A stretch of DNA of 61,555 nt from the NCBI GenBank assembly GCA_026706385.1, contig JAPOYV010000100.1:1-61555 (forward strand). The letters run 5' to 3'. Within the stretch, counting starts at the first letter, position 1. Each line of letters starts with the position of its first letter. The translations under genes were made by a program, and so were the position numbers. This DNA is from Gammaproteobacteria bacterium (GTDB lineage: Bacteria > Pseudomonadota > Gammaproteobacteria > Pseudomonadales > Azotimanducaceae). Of the stretch, positions 9,120 through 17,043 are shown piece after piece. The notes below the pieces were generated by a model that saw only the letters and a list, made by a program, of their open reading frames with translations, was not told the DNA's origin and did no database searches.

Positions 9120-11024
9120 CCGCCGCCTCCGGCAGCGTCTCCGCCGCGCCCGCCCACCAGGAGCCCCCGGAGCGGTAGCGCCGCTCCATGTCCGCCGTCA
9201 GCTCGGCGAACGCCGCCGACGGGTCGCTCCTGCCGCCGCCCGGCAGCGGCAGCCGCACCTTCCACAGCGCGCCGCCCTCGAGCAGGGCGAACGCCTCCCC
9301 CTTGGGCAGGCGCGTGACGTCGTGGGGCTCCAGCATGGTGGCCGTCGAGGTCGTGATCCGGTCCTCGTGGCGGGAGCTGAAGTCCACCGTCGAGTCCGGG
9401 TCGGACGAGTCCGTGTAGCCGGCGATCTGCGTCAGCTCGACCACGCTCACGGTCGGCAGCTGATCGGTCAGGAGCGCTGCCGTGTCGATGTCCTTGACCC
9501 GGAACATCACCAGCGAGTTGAAGTTGCCCGACACCTGGCGCGCCTTCGCCACGTCGCGCGTCCTCGCCTGGATGTCGGAGAAGGTCTGGGTGTAGGCGGT
9601 CACCTGCAGGCCGGCGGCGCCGCCCTTGTTCAGCAGCGGAATGAACTCGTCGCCCATCAGCTCGTTGAACTCGTCCATGTGCGCCACCACCGGGTGGCGC
9701 GCCGCCTCGACGCCGGCACGCAGGCCGTGCGCGTCGCCGTGCTTGTAGCGTTCGCCCGCGTAGCTCACGAGGTCGGCGAACATGGAGTTGCCGACCGCCG
9801 CGGCCACCGGCGCGTCGGACAGGGCGTCGAGGCCGACGTAGACCACCAGCCGCTGATTCACCACGCGGCGCCAGTCCCACACCGGCCGCGGATCGTCCAC
9901 GTCGCGGTAGTCCGGGCTCAGGAGCTGCGCGGCCTTGCCGGTCGTCAGCTTCTCGAGCAGCGGCAGGAGCGACGCCACGAGCTTGTCGAAGTAGCTCTTC
10001 TCGTAGCGCATGGCGCTGCGCAGACCGTCGAGCACCTCGTCGCCCAGACCCCCGTCGAGCATCGTCCGCTCGAACGCCACCAGGCGCCGCGGCCGTCCCG
10101 CCATGTGCCGCGGCGGCTCCTCCCGGGCCGCCTCCATCGCAGCCACCGCCGCCAGCACGTCCGGCCGGTCCGCGAAATGCGACTCGGCGTACTCAAGGCA
10201 CAGCCCGTCGATGTTCGTCACGTGCCGGAGGATCGTGCGGTAGTCGGGCCGCTGCCCGAGCGCGGTCACCGCGCGGGCGACCACGTTGACGAACCGCCAG
10301 ACAAACTCGCGGAAGACAGCCGAGGCGCCCTCGCCCGACACCTGGCCGGCGACCCGCGTCGCGACCTCCGTGACCCGGTGGAACTGGCCGACCCCGTTGT
10401 AGCGGCTCGACAGCTCCGGGTAGCCGAGATGGAACAGCAGGAAATCGTCGCCGCGCTTCGCCGCGTAGCACGCCTCGCGCACCGCGCGCAGCAGGTCGGC
10501 GTCGCCCTTCGGGTCGAAGACCACCACCGTCTCGCCGCGCCGGATGTCCTGCGCCGGAAGGGGTTCAAGGGCACGTCGGCGGCGAGCTTCCGGCCGATCC
10601 GCGCCAGACCGCCCGCGCCGGGGTCCGCCGCGCAGGCGTGCGCCCAGCGCACCAGCCGGCCCGGCTCCACGAACTTGCGGAAGCGCGTCTTGCGGCAGTC
10701 GTGCAGGCGCTGCGTGTGGCGTTCGCCCCAGCGGAAGCCGCGGCCCAGAAACAGCGCCTCGGCGTTCACCGGGATGCGCCCCGCCGGCATCGTCCAGCGC
10801 CGCCGCCGGCGCAGGTTGCGTTGGTAGCGCACGACCTTGACGCCCCGGTTCAGCCACCACGCGCCGTGCACCCCGAGAAACGCCGCCGAACCGTAGCCGA
10901 CCCCCGGCGTCATCAGGAAACACTCCGGCCCGAGTGCTATGGCGACGCCGACGAGCACCGACACGGTGCCGGCGTTCAGTTCCGCCGGCGGGCGCAGCAG
11001 CGCCTCGACGGGGTGCCGGCTCAC
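9112..11024 (-). pseudogene. traD: Conjugative coupling factor TraD (SXT/TOL-type), Walker A deleted and frameshifted
   Basis: TraD is the DNA-pumping ATPase that links the relaxosome to the secretion channel. The gene starts at the GTG at 11024 (overlapping the previous stop, GTGA) and reads about 155 residues of normal N-terminus: two membrane helices, then GRGFRWGERHTQRLHDC and the approach to the ATPase domain. Near 10556-10560 the reading switches frame. The C-terminal 480 residues continue in another frame from AQDIRRGETVVVFDPKGD to a stop at 9112. The segment that should hold Walker A (GTTRVGKTR-like) is missing altogether, while Walker B (VVAHMDEFNELM) remains. A small deletion therefore removed the P-loop and shifted the frame. 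Confidence 0.85.
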
Positions 11025-11722
11025 GGCAACGCCTCCACCGGCGCCCATCCGCCGCCCGCGGTCCGCGCCCAGACGGCGGGCGCCGCCACCGGGGGCGCCC
11101 CGTCGCCGTGGTTCAGGGTCACGCGGCCGGCGCGGACGGCTCCGGGATCGAGCGCCTGCCCGGCGGCCCACGCGCGCAGGTCCGCGTCGTCCGCGGCACC
11201 GCGCACGTAGACGTCGACCGGCACGCCGGACTCGAGCCGGGCGCGCACGCGCCGGCCGCAGTCCGCGCAGTCGCGGTCCGCCACCAGGGCGTAGCGGTCG
11301 ATCTGTGCCGGGGAGACCGCCCCGGCCGGGCCCGCGATCCGCGGCCGCCCGGGAAAGAGCCGCCGCCAGGCGGTCTGCACCGCCCGCTCGAAGGCGAGCT
11401 CGCCCTCGACCCGGGCGTGCTCGGCCAGCACGAACGCCTCGGCGAAACGCCGACGCTCGGACTCCGAGCGCGCGTGCGCGCCCAGTACCAGCAGCGGATC
11501 CGCGTCCGGCGACCAGGCCCCGCGCCGGCCCGCCATGAGCGCCTCGTAGCGCGTCCAGTCCCCCCGCGACAGATCCCAGACCGCGGCGCGCCGTTCGGCG
11601 GCGCGGACGCCGGACTCCCGCACCGCGCTGTCCGCCACGTCGGCCCCGTGCGCCGTCCAGACCGACAAGGCGAGCGCCAGGGCGGCCGTGCCGGCCCCGC
11701 CCCGCAGCGCGGCCGTCATCAC
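11021..11722 (-). CDS. Integrating conjugative element protein, TIGR03759/PFL_4693-like
   Basis: A secreted protein of about 233 residues with a signal peptide ending near WTAHGA. A helical domain follows (RRAAVWDLSRGDWTRYEALM, the family's WxLsxxEWxRYexLM motif), then a thioredoxin-like part containing CADCGRRV and DVYVRG. It begins at the GTG at 11722 or the ATG at 11719, overlapping the stop of the regulator gene upstream. It is the first structural transfer gene of the operon. Family members are periplasmic; the CxxC pair suggests redox or metal binding, but this is inference. Confidence 0.8.
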   Translation of the reverse strand: MMTAALRGGAGTAALALALSVWTAHGADVADSAVRESGVRAAERRAAVWDLSRGDWTRYEALMAGRRGAWSPDADPLLVLGAHARSESERRRFAEAFVLAEHARVEGELAFERAVQTAWRRLFPGRPRIAGPAGAVSPAQIDRYALVADRDCADCGRRVRARLESGVPVDVYVRGAADDADLRAWAAGQALDPGAVRAGRVTLNHGDGAPPVAAPAVWARTAGGGWAPVEALP

Positions 11723-11955
11723 GCGAACACCTCGGGGTGCCGCACAAGGGAGCTCCGCGGCACCGCCGCGAGGCGTCCGCCGGTGCCCGCGGCCACGCGC
11801 CGCGTGGCCTCCTCCAGGCGCATCGCCATGTACGCGCTCGCGTGGCGGTGGCCGCCCGCGACCTGGTAGAGGTAGCCGACCGTGGTGTCGCAGAGCTCCG
11901 CGACCTCGGCGCGTTCGCGCTTGTTCGCCGCCCGCATGAATTGCTGCATCTCCAC
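11719..11955 (-). CDS. Cro/YdaS-like DNA-binding regulator
   Basis: A 78-residue protein with a compact helix-turn-helix: residues about 10-45 (RAEVAELCDTTVGYLYQVAGGHR) resemble Cro/YdaS-type domains. The GTG at 11955 is favoured because GGAAGG lies 6 bases before it; an ATG two codons later is possible. It is divergent from an S24-type repressor, with one shared control region between them, and it overlaps the first transfer gene. This is the layout of a phage-like CI/Cro switch governing conjugation. It probably binds the palindrome at 11976-11996. Confidence 0.7.
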   Translation of the reverse strand: MEMQQFMRAANKRERAEVAELCDTTVGYLYQVAGGHRHASAYMAMRLEEATRRVAAGTGGRLAAVPRSSLVRHPEVFA

Positions 11956-11975
11956 TTTTATCCTTCCTTTCTCGT

Positions 11976-11996
11976 TATTACTTGAAACGAGTAATA
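11976..11996. promoter_or_regulatory. Operator-like palindrome between Cro-like and CI-like genes
   Basis: A perfect 7-bp inverted repeat (TATTACT / AGTAATA) with a 7-bp spacer sits in the 121-bp gap between the two divergent regulators. It stands out in AT-rich sequence inside a GC-rich region. Size and position fit a dimeric repressor site that would overlap the promoter of the leftward transfer operon. Confidence 0.6.
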
Positions 11997-12020
11997 CAAC
12001 CTATCAAAGCGGAAACTTCA

Positions 12021-12049
12021 TTGGCAAGAACGGCCACCTGCTATATGCT
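12021..12049 (+). promoter_or_regulatory. Sigma-70-type promoter for the S24 repressor
   Basis: A -35-like TTGGCA (12021-12026) and -10-like TATGCT (12044-12049) are separated by 17 bp, with the repressor ATG 28 bases after the -10 box. This is the best promoter match I found in the window. Confidence 0.6.
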
Positions 12050-12076
12050 TATCCCTGCGCTAACCGGACAACGTCC

Positions 12077-12715
12077 ATGCCGAATCCGCTCGACCGCATC
12101 CGCCTCGACAACCTCCGGCGCCTCGTCGCCGAGGCCGGCTCCGCCGCCGCGCTCGCGCGCCGCGCCGGCGTCAGCGGCCCCTATCTCAGTGCCGTGCGCG
12201 CCGGCAAGCCCTACCCGAGCGGTCGTGCGCGGCGCATGGGCGACCGCCTGGCCGCCAAGCTCGAACGCGCCATGGGCAAGCCGCTCGGCTGGATGGACGA
12301 GCCGCAGGGGCTCGGGGACCCCCTGCCGCCCGGCGGCGGCTTCCCGGTGATCTCGTGGGTGCAGGCGGGCACGTGGACCGAGGCGCGCGAACTGCAGGCC
12401 GGCGCCGAGCGGCTGCACTGCCCGCTGCCGTGCGGCCCGGAAACCTTCGTGCTGCGCGTCGCCGGCGCCAGCATGGCGCCGCGCTTCCCCGACGGCGAGT
12501 ACATCTTCGTCGACCCCGACGTCGCCGCCGCCAACGGCAGCTTCGTCGTCGTGCGCCGCGCGCCGGGCGGCGCCGCCACCTTCAAGCAGCTCGTCGAGGA
12601 GGAGGACCGGCGCTACCTGCGCGCGCTCAACCCCGACTGGCCCGAACCGATCGTCGAGGCGGGCGCCGACGCGGCGATCTGTGGCGTCGTCGTGTTCCAG
12701 GGACGCCCCGCGTAG
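12077..12715 (+). CDS. XRE-type repressor with S24 (LexA/CI) self-cleavage domain
   Basis: A 212-residue protein starting at the ATG at 12077. Residues 5-45 form a helix-turn-helix (LVAEAGSAAALARRAGVSGP). Residues about 90-205 form an S24 peptidase domain with the nucleophile in RVAGASMAPRFPDGEY and the partner lysine in ATFKQLV. The likely cleavage segment lies in the linker before FPVISWVQAG. Such repressors inactivate themselves with RecA during DNA damage; SXT SetR and phage CI are the models. It lies head-to-head with the Cro-like gene that leads the transfer operon, so it probably kept conjugation genes silent. Confidence 0.85.
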   Translation: MPNPLDRIRLDNLRRLVAEAGSAAALARRAGVSGPYLSAVRAGKPYPSGRARRMGDRLAAKLERAMGKPLGWMDEPQGLGDPLPPGGGFPVISWVQAGTWTEARELQAGAERLHCPLPCGPETFVLRVAGASMAPRFPDGEYIFVDPDVAAANGSFVVVRRAPGGAATFKQLVEEEDRRYLRALNPDWPEPIVEAGADAAICGVVVFQGRPA

Positions 12716-12754
12716 CGCGCAGCCGGACGGCGGCGCGCCACGCGGGTGTTCTCC

Positions 12755-12985
12755 TCAGCCGGCCGCCCGCGACTCCGGCGCGACCGGCACGCCGGACGCC
12801 GTAGCGCGCGCCTCAAGCCAGGCGTCGATGTCCGCGACGCGCCAGCCGACGCAGCGCGGCGAGAGCTTGACGCGCGGCGGAAACTCGCCGCGCTCGAGCA
12901 GCCGGTAGACGGTGGCCTTCGACAGGCCGGTGACTTCGAGCACCGCCGGCAGCCGGTAGATCGAGATCGGGGGTGAATTGCGCAT
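12755..12985 (-). CDS. AlpA-like helix-turn-helix regulator
   Basis: A 76-residue protein starting at the ATG at 12985 with GGGAGG 7 bases upstream. It carries the standard AlpA/MerR-like fold: YRLPAVLEVTGLSKATVYRLL, then GEFPPRVKLSPRCVGWRVADIDAWL. Members control integrase or excision genes in prophages and islands, or act as excisionase-like factors. It is convergent with the S24 repressor and lies near the integrase, supporting a role in excision or transfer control. Confidence 0.8.
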   Translation of the reverse strand: MRNSPPISIYRLPAVLEVTGLSKATVYRLLERGEFPPRVKLSPRCVGWRVADIDAWLEARATASGVPVAPESRAAG

Positions 12986-13248
12986 GGGTACGCCTCCCTC
13001 ATGGGTCGAGCGTGTCCTGGCCCCCCGCATCGCAACACGGACTTCGTCTCGCCGCCGGCGCGGTGATCCGCGCGGCGGGACTGGAAAGCGGGGGGTGCGC
13101 CTCCCTTCCAATCGCCTACTACCCTAGGCCCGCGCCGGGACGCCTGTCAAAGCCCGCGTCCTTAGCATCCGCTATGCGCCGGACGCCGGGACGGACGCCA
13201 AACGCCAGGCCCGCACCCCGGCGCGGACCGCCGCACGCACGGCTCCCG

Positions 13249-14265
13249 CTACACGAGCCTCCCCCGGCCGATCTCCGGTTCCTCGTCGCCCCACAACAAG
13301 CCGCCCGGAAACAGCATCCCCCGCGCCTTGCGCCCGTCTCCCAGCGCCGCGTGGAACCGGTCGCCCATCACACCGCCGCGGCGCTGCCGCCGATGCAGCC
13401 GCAGGCGGTGCACCCGGTTCTTCGCCGTGGTCACCGCGACTCCCTCACGCGCCGCCCATTCCTCGAAGCAGTCCGGCACCACCGCGAACGCCTCGTCGTC
13501 GATCCGGTGCAGCCACCCGCCGTCCTCGTTCGCCGCGACGGCGCCGCTCGCGAGCTGCTCCCGCGCCCACTCGAACCAGCCCCAGCCGATCGCCCGACGA
13601 CCGCCGACGGCGACCGTCGGCGCGTCCGCACGCACCCCCGCCCCCGTCGGGGCTCCGCCGTCAGACCCCTCCCGGACGCGCAGCATCCGGCGCGCGGCGC
13701 ATTTCGCCGCCCGCCCTCCGCGGACCAGCGCGCGCAACGGGCCGGCCGGGGCCGGCACCGCACGCGCCCCGACGCGCGCCTCCATCGACTCGTAGTACAC
13801 GAAGCGGTCGCAGACCCCCACCAGTTCGGCGCCGACGGCGCCGCGGCGCGCCACGCCCACCACCGTCTTGCCGTGCCGCTTGAGCGCCTGCACCACCTCC
13901 ACGAAGTCCCGGTCCCCCGAGACGATGACGTACACGCCGATGCCCGGCACGTCGCGCACAAGCTCCACCGCGTCCACCGCCATGCGCACGTCGACAGCAT
14001 TCTTGAGAACGCGTCCCCGGCGCCGCCCGAGCACCTGCACGAACTCCACGCCGAGTCCGTGGATGCCGTCCGGGTAGTCCCGCATGGTCCTGGTACGCCA
14101 GTCCGCGTAGACGTTCGCAACCCGCACCGGTCCGTACCCGCCGGCCAGCGCCAGCAGCGCCGCGCAGTCGGCCTCCCGACCCCCGCCCGCGCTCAACACC
14201 AGGTTCTCGAAGTCCACCAGCAGCGCCACGCCGCCTTGCGACGTTCCATTGCTTCCATTCAACAT
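13249..14265 (-). CDS. NYN (PIN-like) nuclease fused to a TraI_2-type C-terminal domain
   Basis: A 338-residue protein. Residues about 12-165 form an NYN/LabA-like nuclease: LLVDFENL at the start of strand one, DVRMAVDAVELV, and VIVSGDRDFVEVVQAL supply the acidic residues of a metal-dependent RNase. After an Ala/Arg-rich linker, residues about 228-338 (WFEWAREQLASGAVAANEDG, LHRIDDEAFAVVPDCFEEWA, then a basic winged-helix-like stretch) resemble the C-terminal domain of the TraI_2 relaxases found in type-G conjugative elements. The N-terminal assignment is firm; the C-terminal one is by eye. It sits 19 bases downstream of the integrase gene on the same strand, so the two may be co-transcribed. 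Confidence 0.7.
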   Translation of the reverse strand: MLNGSNGTSQGGVALLVDFENLVLSAGGGREADCAALLALAGGYGPVRVANVYADWRTRTMRDYPDGIHGLGVEFVQVLGRRRGRVLKNAVDVRMAVDAVELVRDVPGIGVYVIVSGDRDFVEVVQALKRHGKTVVGVARRGAVGAELVGVCDRFVYYESMEARVGARAVPAPAGPLRALVRGGRAAKCAARRMLRVREGSDGGAPTGAGVRADAPTVAVGGRRAIGWGWFEWAREQLASGAVAANEDGGWLHRIDDEAFAVVPDCFEEWAAREGVAVTTAKNRVHRLRLHRRQRRGGVMGDRFHAALGDGRKARGMLFPGGLLWGDEEPEIGRGRLV

Positions 14266-14284
14266 TCGCCTGTCTCCAATCGAT

Positions 14285-15148
14285 TCAATTGCCTAGATAG
14301 ATGTTCGCCGCGTCCACGCGGCCATGGCCCAGCTCCCGCGACACCGTCAGCCGTGCCGCCGTGTCGACGCGCCGCCTCGCCCGCGACAGCGACCGCCGCC
14401 GCGGACCGCCGCGAGCCGGCGCCTTCCAACCCGTCAGGTCTTCGTAGCGCGTCTGCGCGTAGCGGTGCCGCAGGCCGTGCATGCGCCCGAGCCCCGCCGC
14501 CTTCGTCTGCTTCTCGTATGCCTTGCGCTGCACGACGTAGTTGCGCCCGCCCGGGATCAGCGCGCCGCCACCCGCCAGACCCCGGGCCGCATCGAGCACC
14601 GCGCGCTGTTCGTCGTTCCAGATCGGGATCTCCCGCACCCGGCCGCCCTTCGTCCAAGCCGCCTTCAGCACGATCGATCCGCCCCGGTCCGCGTACGACG
14701 GCGTGAACTTGATCGCCTCTTCCCGGCGCAGCCCGAAGGCCGCCTGCAGCCGGAGCGACATCCGCACATGCACGTCCCCCACCAGCGCCAGGCGGTCCGC
14801 GTCCAGCCCGCGGCTCTTGTCGCGGTTCGTCACGTACCGGCGCTGCCCGATCCCGTGCTCCGTGTTCGTGCCGACCACGCCCGGCCGGCCGATGTGTCGC
14901 GCCCACCAGCGCAGGTGCGCCATCCGGTTCTTGACCGTTCCGGTCGCGAGCCCCTGGCGCTGCCACGCCGACACCAGCGCCACCGCGTGCTTGCGCCCGA
15001 GCCCCGTCGCCCGCAGCCCGCGGAAGCCGAGTTCGTGCAGCGTGTCCGCCATCTGCGCCAGCGCATAGGACCGGTCCCGCCGCGTGACGAAGCCGCCCTC
15101 CCGGTGGCGCTCCTGCAGGCGCTTCAGGTCGAAGTTCAGCTGCCGCAT
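14285..15148 (-). CDS. Tyrosine recombinase (integrase), complete
   Basis: A 287-residue protein. I chose the ATG at 15148 because the paralogous fragment at 15671-15991 begins with the same M-R-(Q/E)-LNFDL sequence. Residues 1-90 are the core-binding (SAM-like) domain. The catalytic domain follows with arginine in AAFGLRREEAIKF, a lysine-bearing beta turn near TKGGRVREIPI, HxxR in MHGLRHRYA, histidine in ELGHGRV and nucleophile tyrosine in NIYLGN. It looks like the PF12834/PF12835 integrase type common in proteobacterial islands. All catalytic positions are present, so it may be active even though the transfer genes are not. Confidence 0.9.
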   Translation of the reverse strand: MRQLNFDLKRLQERHREGGFVTRRDRSYALAQMADTLHELGFRGLRATGLGRKHAVALVSAWQRQGLATGTVKNRMAHLRWWARHIGRPGVVGTNTEHGIGQRRYVTNRDKSRGLDADRLALVGDVHVRMSLRLQAAFGLRREEAIKFTPSYADRGGSIVLKAAWTKGGRVREIPIWNDEQRAVLDAARGLAGGGALIPGGRNYVVQRKAYEKQTKAAGLGRMHGLRHRYAQTRYEDLTGWKAPARGGPRRRSLSRARRRVDTAARLTVSRELGHGRVDAANIYLGN

Positions 15149-15350
15149 GCCGCCCTTCGCGCGGGCACCCACCGAAGGGGCCGTCGGGACTCGCTTCGGC
15201 GCATGTTCGTACCTCTCGCCACCGCCCCCGCAAGGGGGCGAATCCTCGAATGTCCGCGACGTCTCCGCCACGGGCGCGTCCTCCCTTGCCTTTAAGCTCT
15301 ACACCGTCGCGGGGGCTGCAGTCAATTCCCGGAACGCTAAAAATGTATTA

Positions 15351-15367
15351 TTTATCAACGTGATAAA
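15351..15367. promoter_or_regulatory. Operator-like inverted repeat upstream of the integrase
   Basis: A perfect 7-bp inverted repeat TTTATCA-acg-TGATAAA lies in an AT-rich pocket within the 335-bp gap between the integrase start (15148) and the ParA relic (15484). I see no gene in this gap. The repeat could be a regulator or recombinase binding site, or part of an attachment site. Confidence 0.4.
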
Positions 15368-15483
15368 GAGCCATACGTCCGGGGTGCCGCTTAGCTTCGC
15401 GCGAGCACTTTTCCTTTGCCAGCGCCCCAATCCGACTCGTACACTGGCCCTGGAACTTCGGGAACGCGGACTCCTCCACACGC

Positions 15484-15660
15484 ATGAGAACCGTCTCGGT
15501 CGTCGCGCAGAAGCGCCGAACGGGCAAGACCACGCTCTGCCTCGCCATCGCTTGTGCCGCCGTCCGCAATGGGCTCACCGCCGCGTCGTCGACCTCGACT
15601 CACAGGCCACGGCGGCAAGCTGGGCCGACCGGCGCAGCCGAGATCGCCGATGCCGACCCC
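15484..15660 (+). pseudogene. ParA/Soj ATPase remnant (N-terminus only, frameshifted)
   Basis: From the ATG at 15484 the frame reads MRTVSVVAQKRRTGKTTLCL, clearly the start of a ParA ATPase, but the deviant Walker A (normally KGGTGKTT) has its two glycines changed to arginines. Near 15585 the reading shifts frame, and the next conserved segment (VVDLDSQATAASWADRR) is in another frame. Nothing ParA-like follows. ParA genes are common near one end of type-G conjugative elements, where they help element maintenance. This copy is dead. Confidence 0.75.
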
Positions 15661-15670
15661 TGAACGCCGG

Positions 15671-15991
15671 TCACGATGCGTCGCCCACGATCCCGTAGCT
15701 CTCATTGTCCGGGCGGACCATGCCGGGCTTGCCCACCTTTACCGCCCACCACCGCAAAAGGGCCATCCGGTTGCGCATCGTCCCCGCCTTGAGGCCCTGG
15801 CGCTGCCACTCCGCCGCAAGCGCTTCGACATGCCGGCCCTTGAGGCCCCTCGCCCGCAGGCCCCGGTAGCCGAGCCGGTGCAGGGTCTCCGCCGCCTGCA
15901 TCAGGGCGTAGCGCCGCATCCGCCGGGTGCCGTGCGAGCCCTGCCGGTCCCCTTCCAGCAGGTGCAGCAGATCGAAGTTCAACTCGCGCAT
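15671..15991 (-). pseudogene. Integrase fragment (N-terminal core-binding domain only)
   Basis: The 106-residue product begins MRELNFDLLHLLEGDRQGSH and follows the complete integrase (14285-15148) through the core-binding domain: YALMQAAETLHRLGYRGLRA, then EWQRQGLKAGTMRNRMALLRWW. It stops about 15 residues later, before any catalytic residue. It is therefore a truncated paralogue. It could persist as a DNA-binding remnant, but more likely it is debris from an earlier insertion. Confidence 0.75.
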
Positions 15992-16012
15992 CCGCGGCTC
16001 CTGTGTCTTCGG

Positions 16013-17043
16013 AAACGGCGGGCAACCTAGACACCGCCATGCGCGCCGTCAACGAACGCGTGCTTACCCCGACGCTAACCGCGTCTGTCGCGACTCGCTG
16101 CCGCCCGCGGTCTGGAGAGTTGCGCTTGCGGATCGAGGAGCGTGAACAATAGCGTGCAACCCGCGTCCACGACCGCCTGTTCCCCGGCCGCGCCACGCGG
16201 CCGGGGAACAGGTCGAAGAGCTAAGTTGTGATGGGCGATCCGTTCCCTGCCAGGCAGGTCGTCCGGATCCCGCAACGAAATTGCGGTATTGCCCGTCAAC
16301 GCGTATTCCCTTGCCGTCGCATGCGGCGGCCGCGGCGGAGCCCTACGACACCCGTCCCGCCAGCCCTTCGGCGCGCCGGCCCGTGCGCTGCCCCGAAAAA
16401 GGACACGACATCGGATCGCTCCTCTGCCACGCACGAGACCTCGCGCCACGGCTTGTCGCCGACTGCACACCCGACTCCCGGTCGGGCCCGCGCGGTCTCC
16501 CGCGCGCCGCAGCGCGATGGCCGTTCAGGATACGCCCCCCTTCCGCGCGCGACCGCGACGTGGCGCTCGGTGCCCTTGCGACGCGTCGACCGCGTAGCCG
16601 CGCGATTGCGGCGAGGCACGTTGCACACCTTCCGGTGTGGCCACACAACGCCAGACGCTCCGTCCGGCGACACCGCCCCGAGGCGGCAAGTGGACGCGGC
16701 GGACTGTACCACCCCATCATTACTCCCGCATCACCCGCGTGCTTAGCAGATCCCTTGCCGCCACTGGCCTGAACGCCGCTTCCGCCGCCTGTCACTACCC
16801 CTGCTACGCACACCGCCATGTTCCCGCCAGCCGTCATCTTTGGGTAGTGACAGGCGCCATATCCAGTCACGGCTCCTGCTCGCGAAGGCGACACCGCGTG
16901 CCGCGGGAGAGAAAGCACCCCAACCGCAGCGTAAGGGATCTCGGCGGCTGCACACCCCGACGCTTCCGATCTCTTATCGTTAACCTGATGTCGGGAGCGG
17001 AACGGCACGCGCCTCGCACCTGCAACTTCGGGACTCCAAACCG
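16013..17043. other. About 1 kb without a convincing gene
   Basis: Open frames exist on both strands but are biased to Arg/Pro/Ala and lack ribosome sites or recognisable motifs. The stretch contains the long hairpin at 16176-16212, a small CGCAA-cgaaa-TTGCG repeat near 16271-16285, and a CCTGC-rich palindrome near 16249. It separates the recombinase debris from the DUF3883/SIR2 pair. Confidence 0.5.
16176..16212. repeat. Perfect 17-bp hairpin with 3-nt loop
   Basis: The arms CCTGTTCCCCGGCCGCG and its exact complement are separated by only CCA. There is no T-run on either side, so it is not a standard intrinsic terminator. It lies in non-coding mobile-element DNA. Candidates are a single-strand or transfer origin structure, a recombination site, or a remnant of a small repeat element. 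Confidence 0.7.

Noticed and set aside
16228-16772. Overlapping frames of 160-170 codons
   Set aside because: Composition typical of random GC-rich sequence; no start signals; three competing frames.
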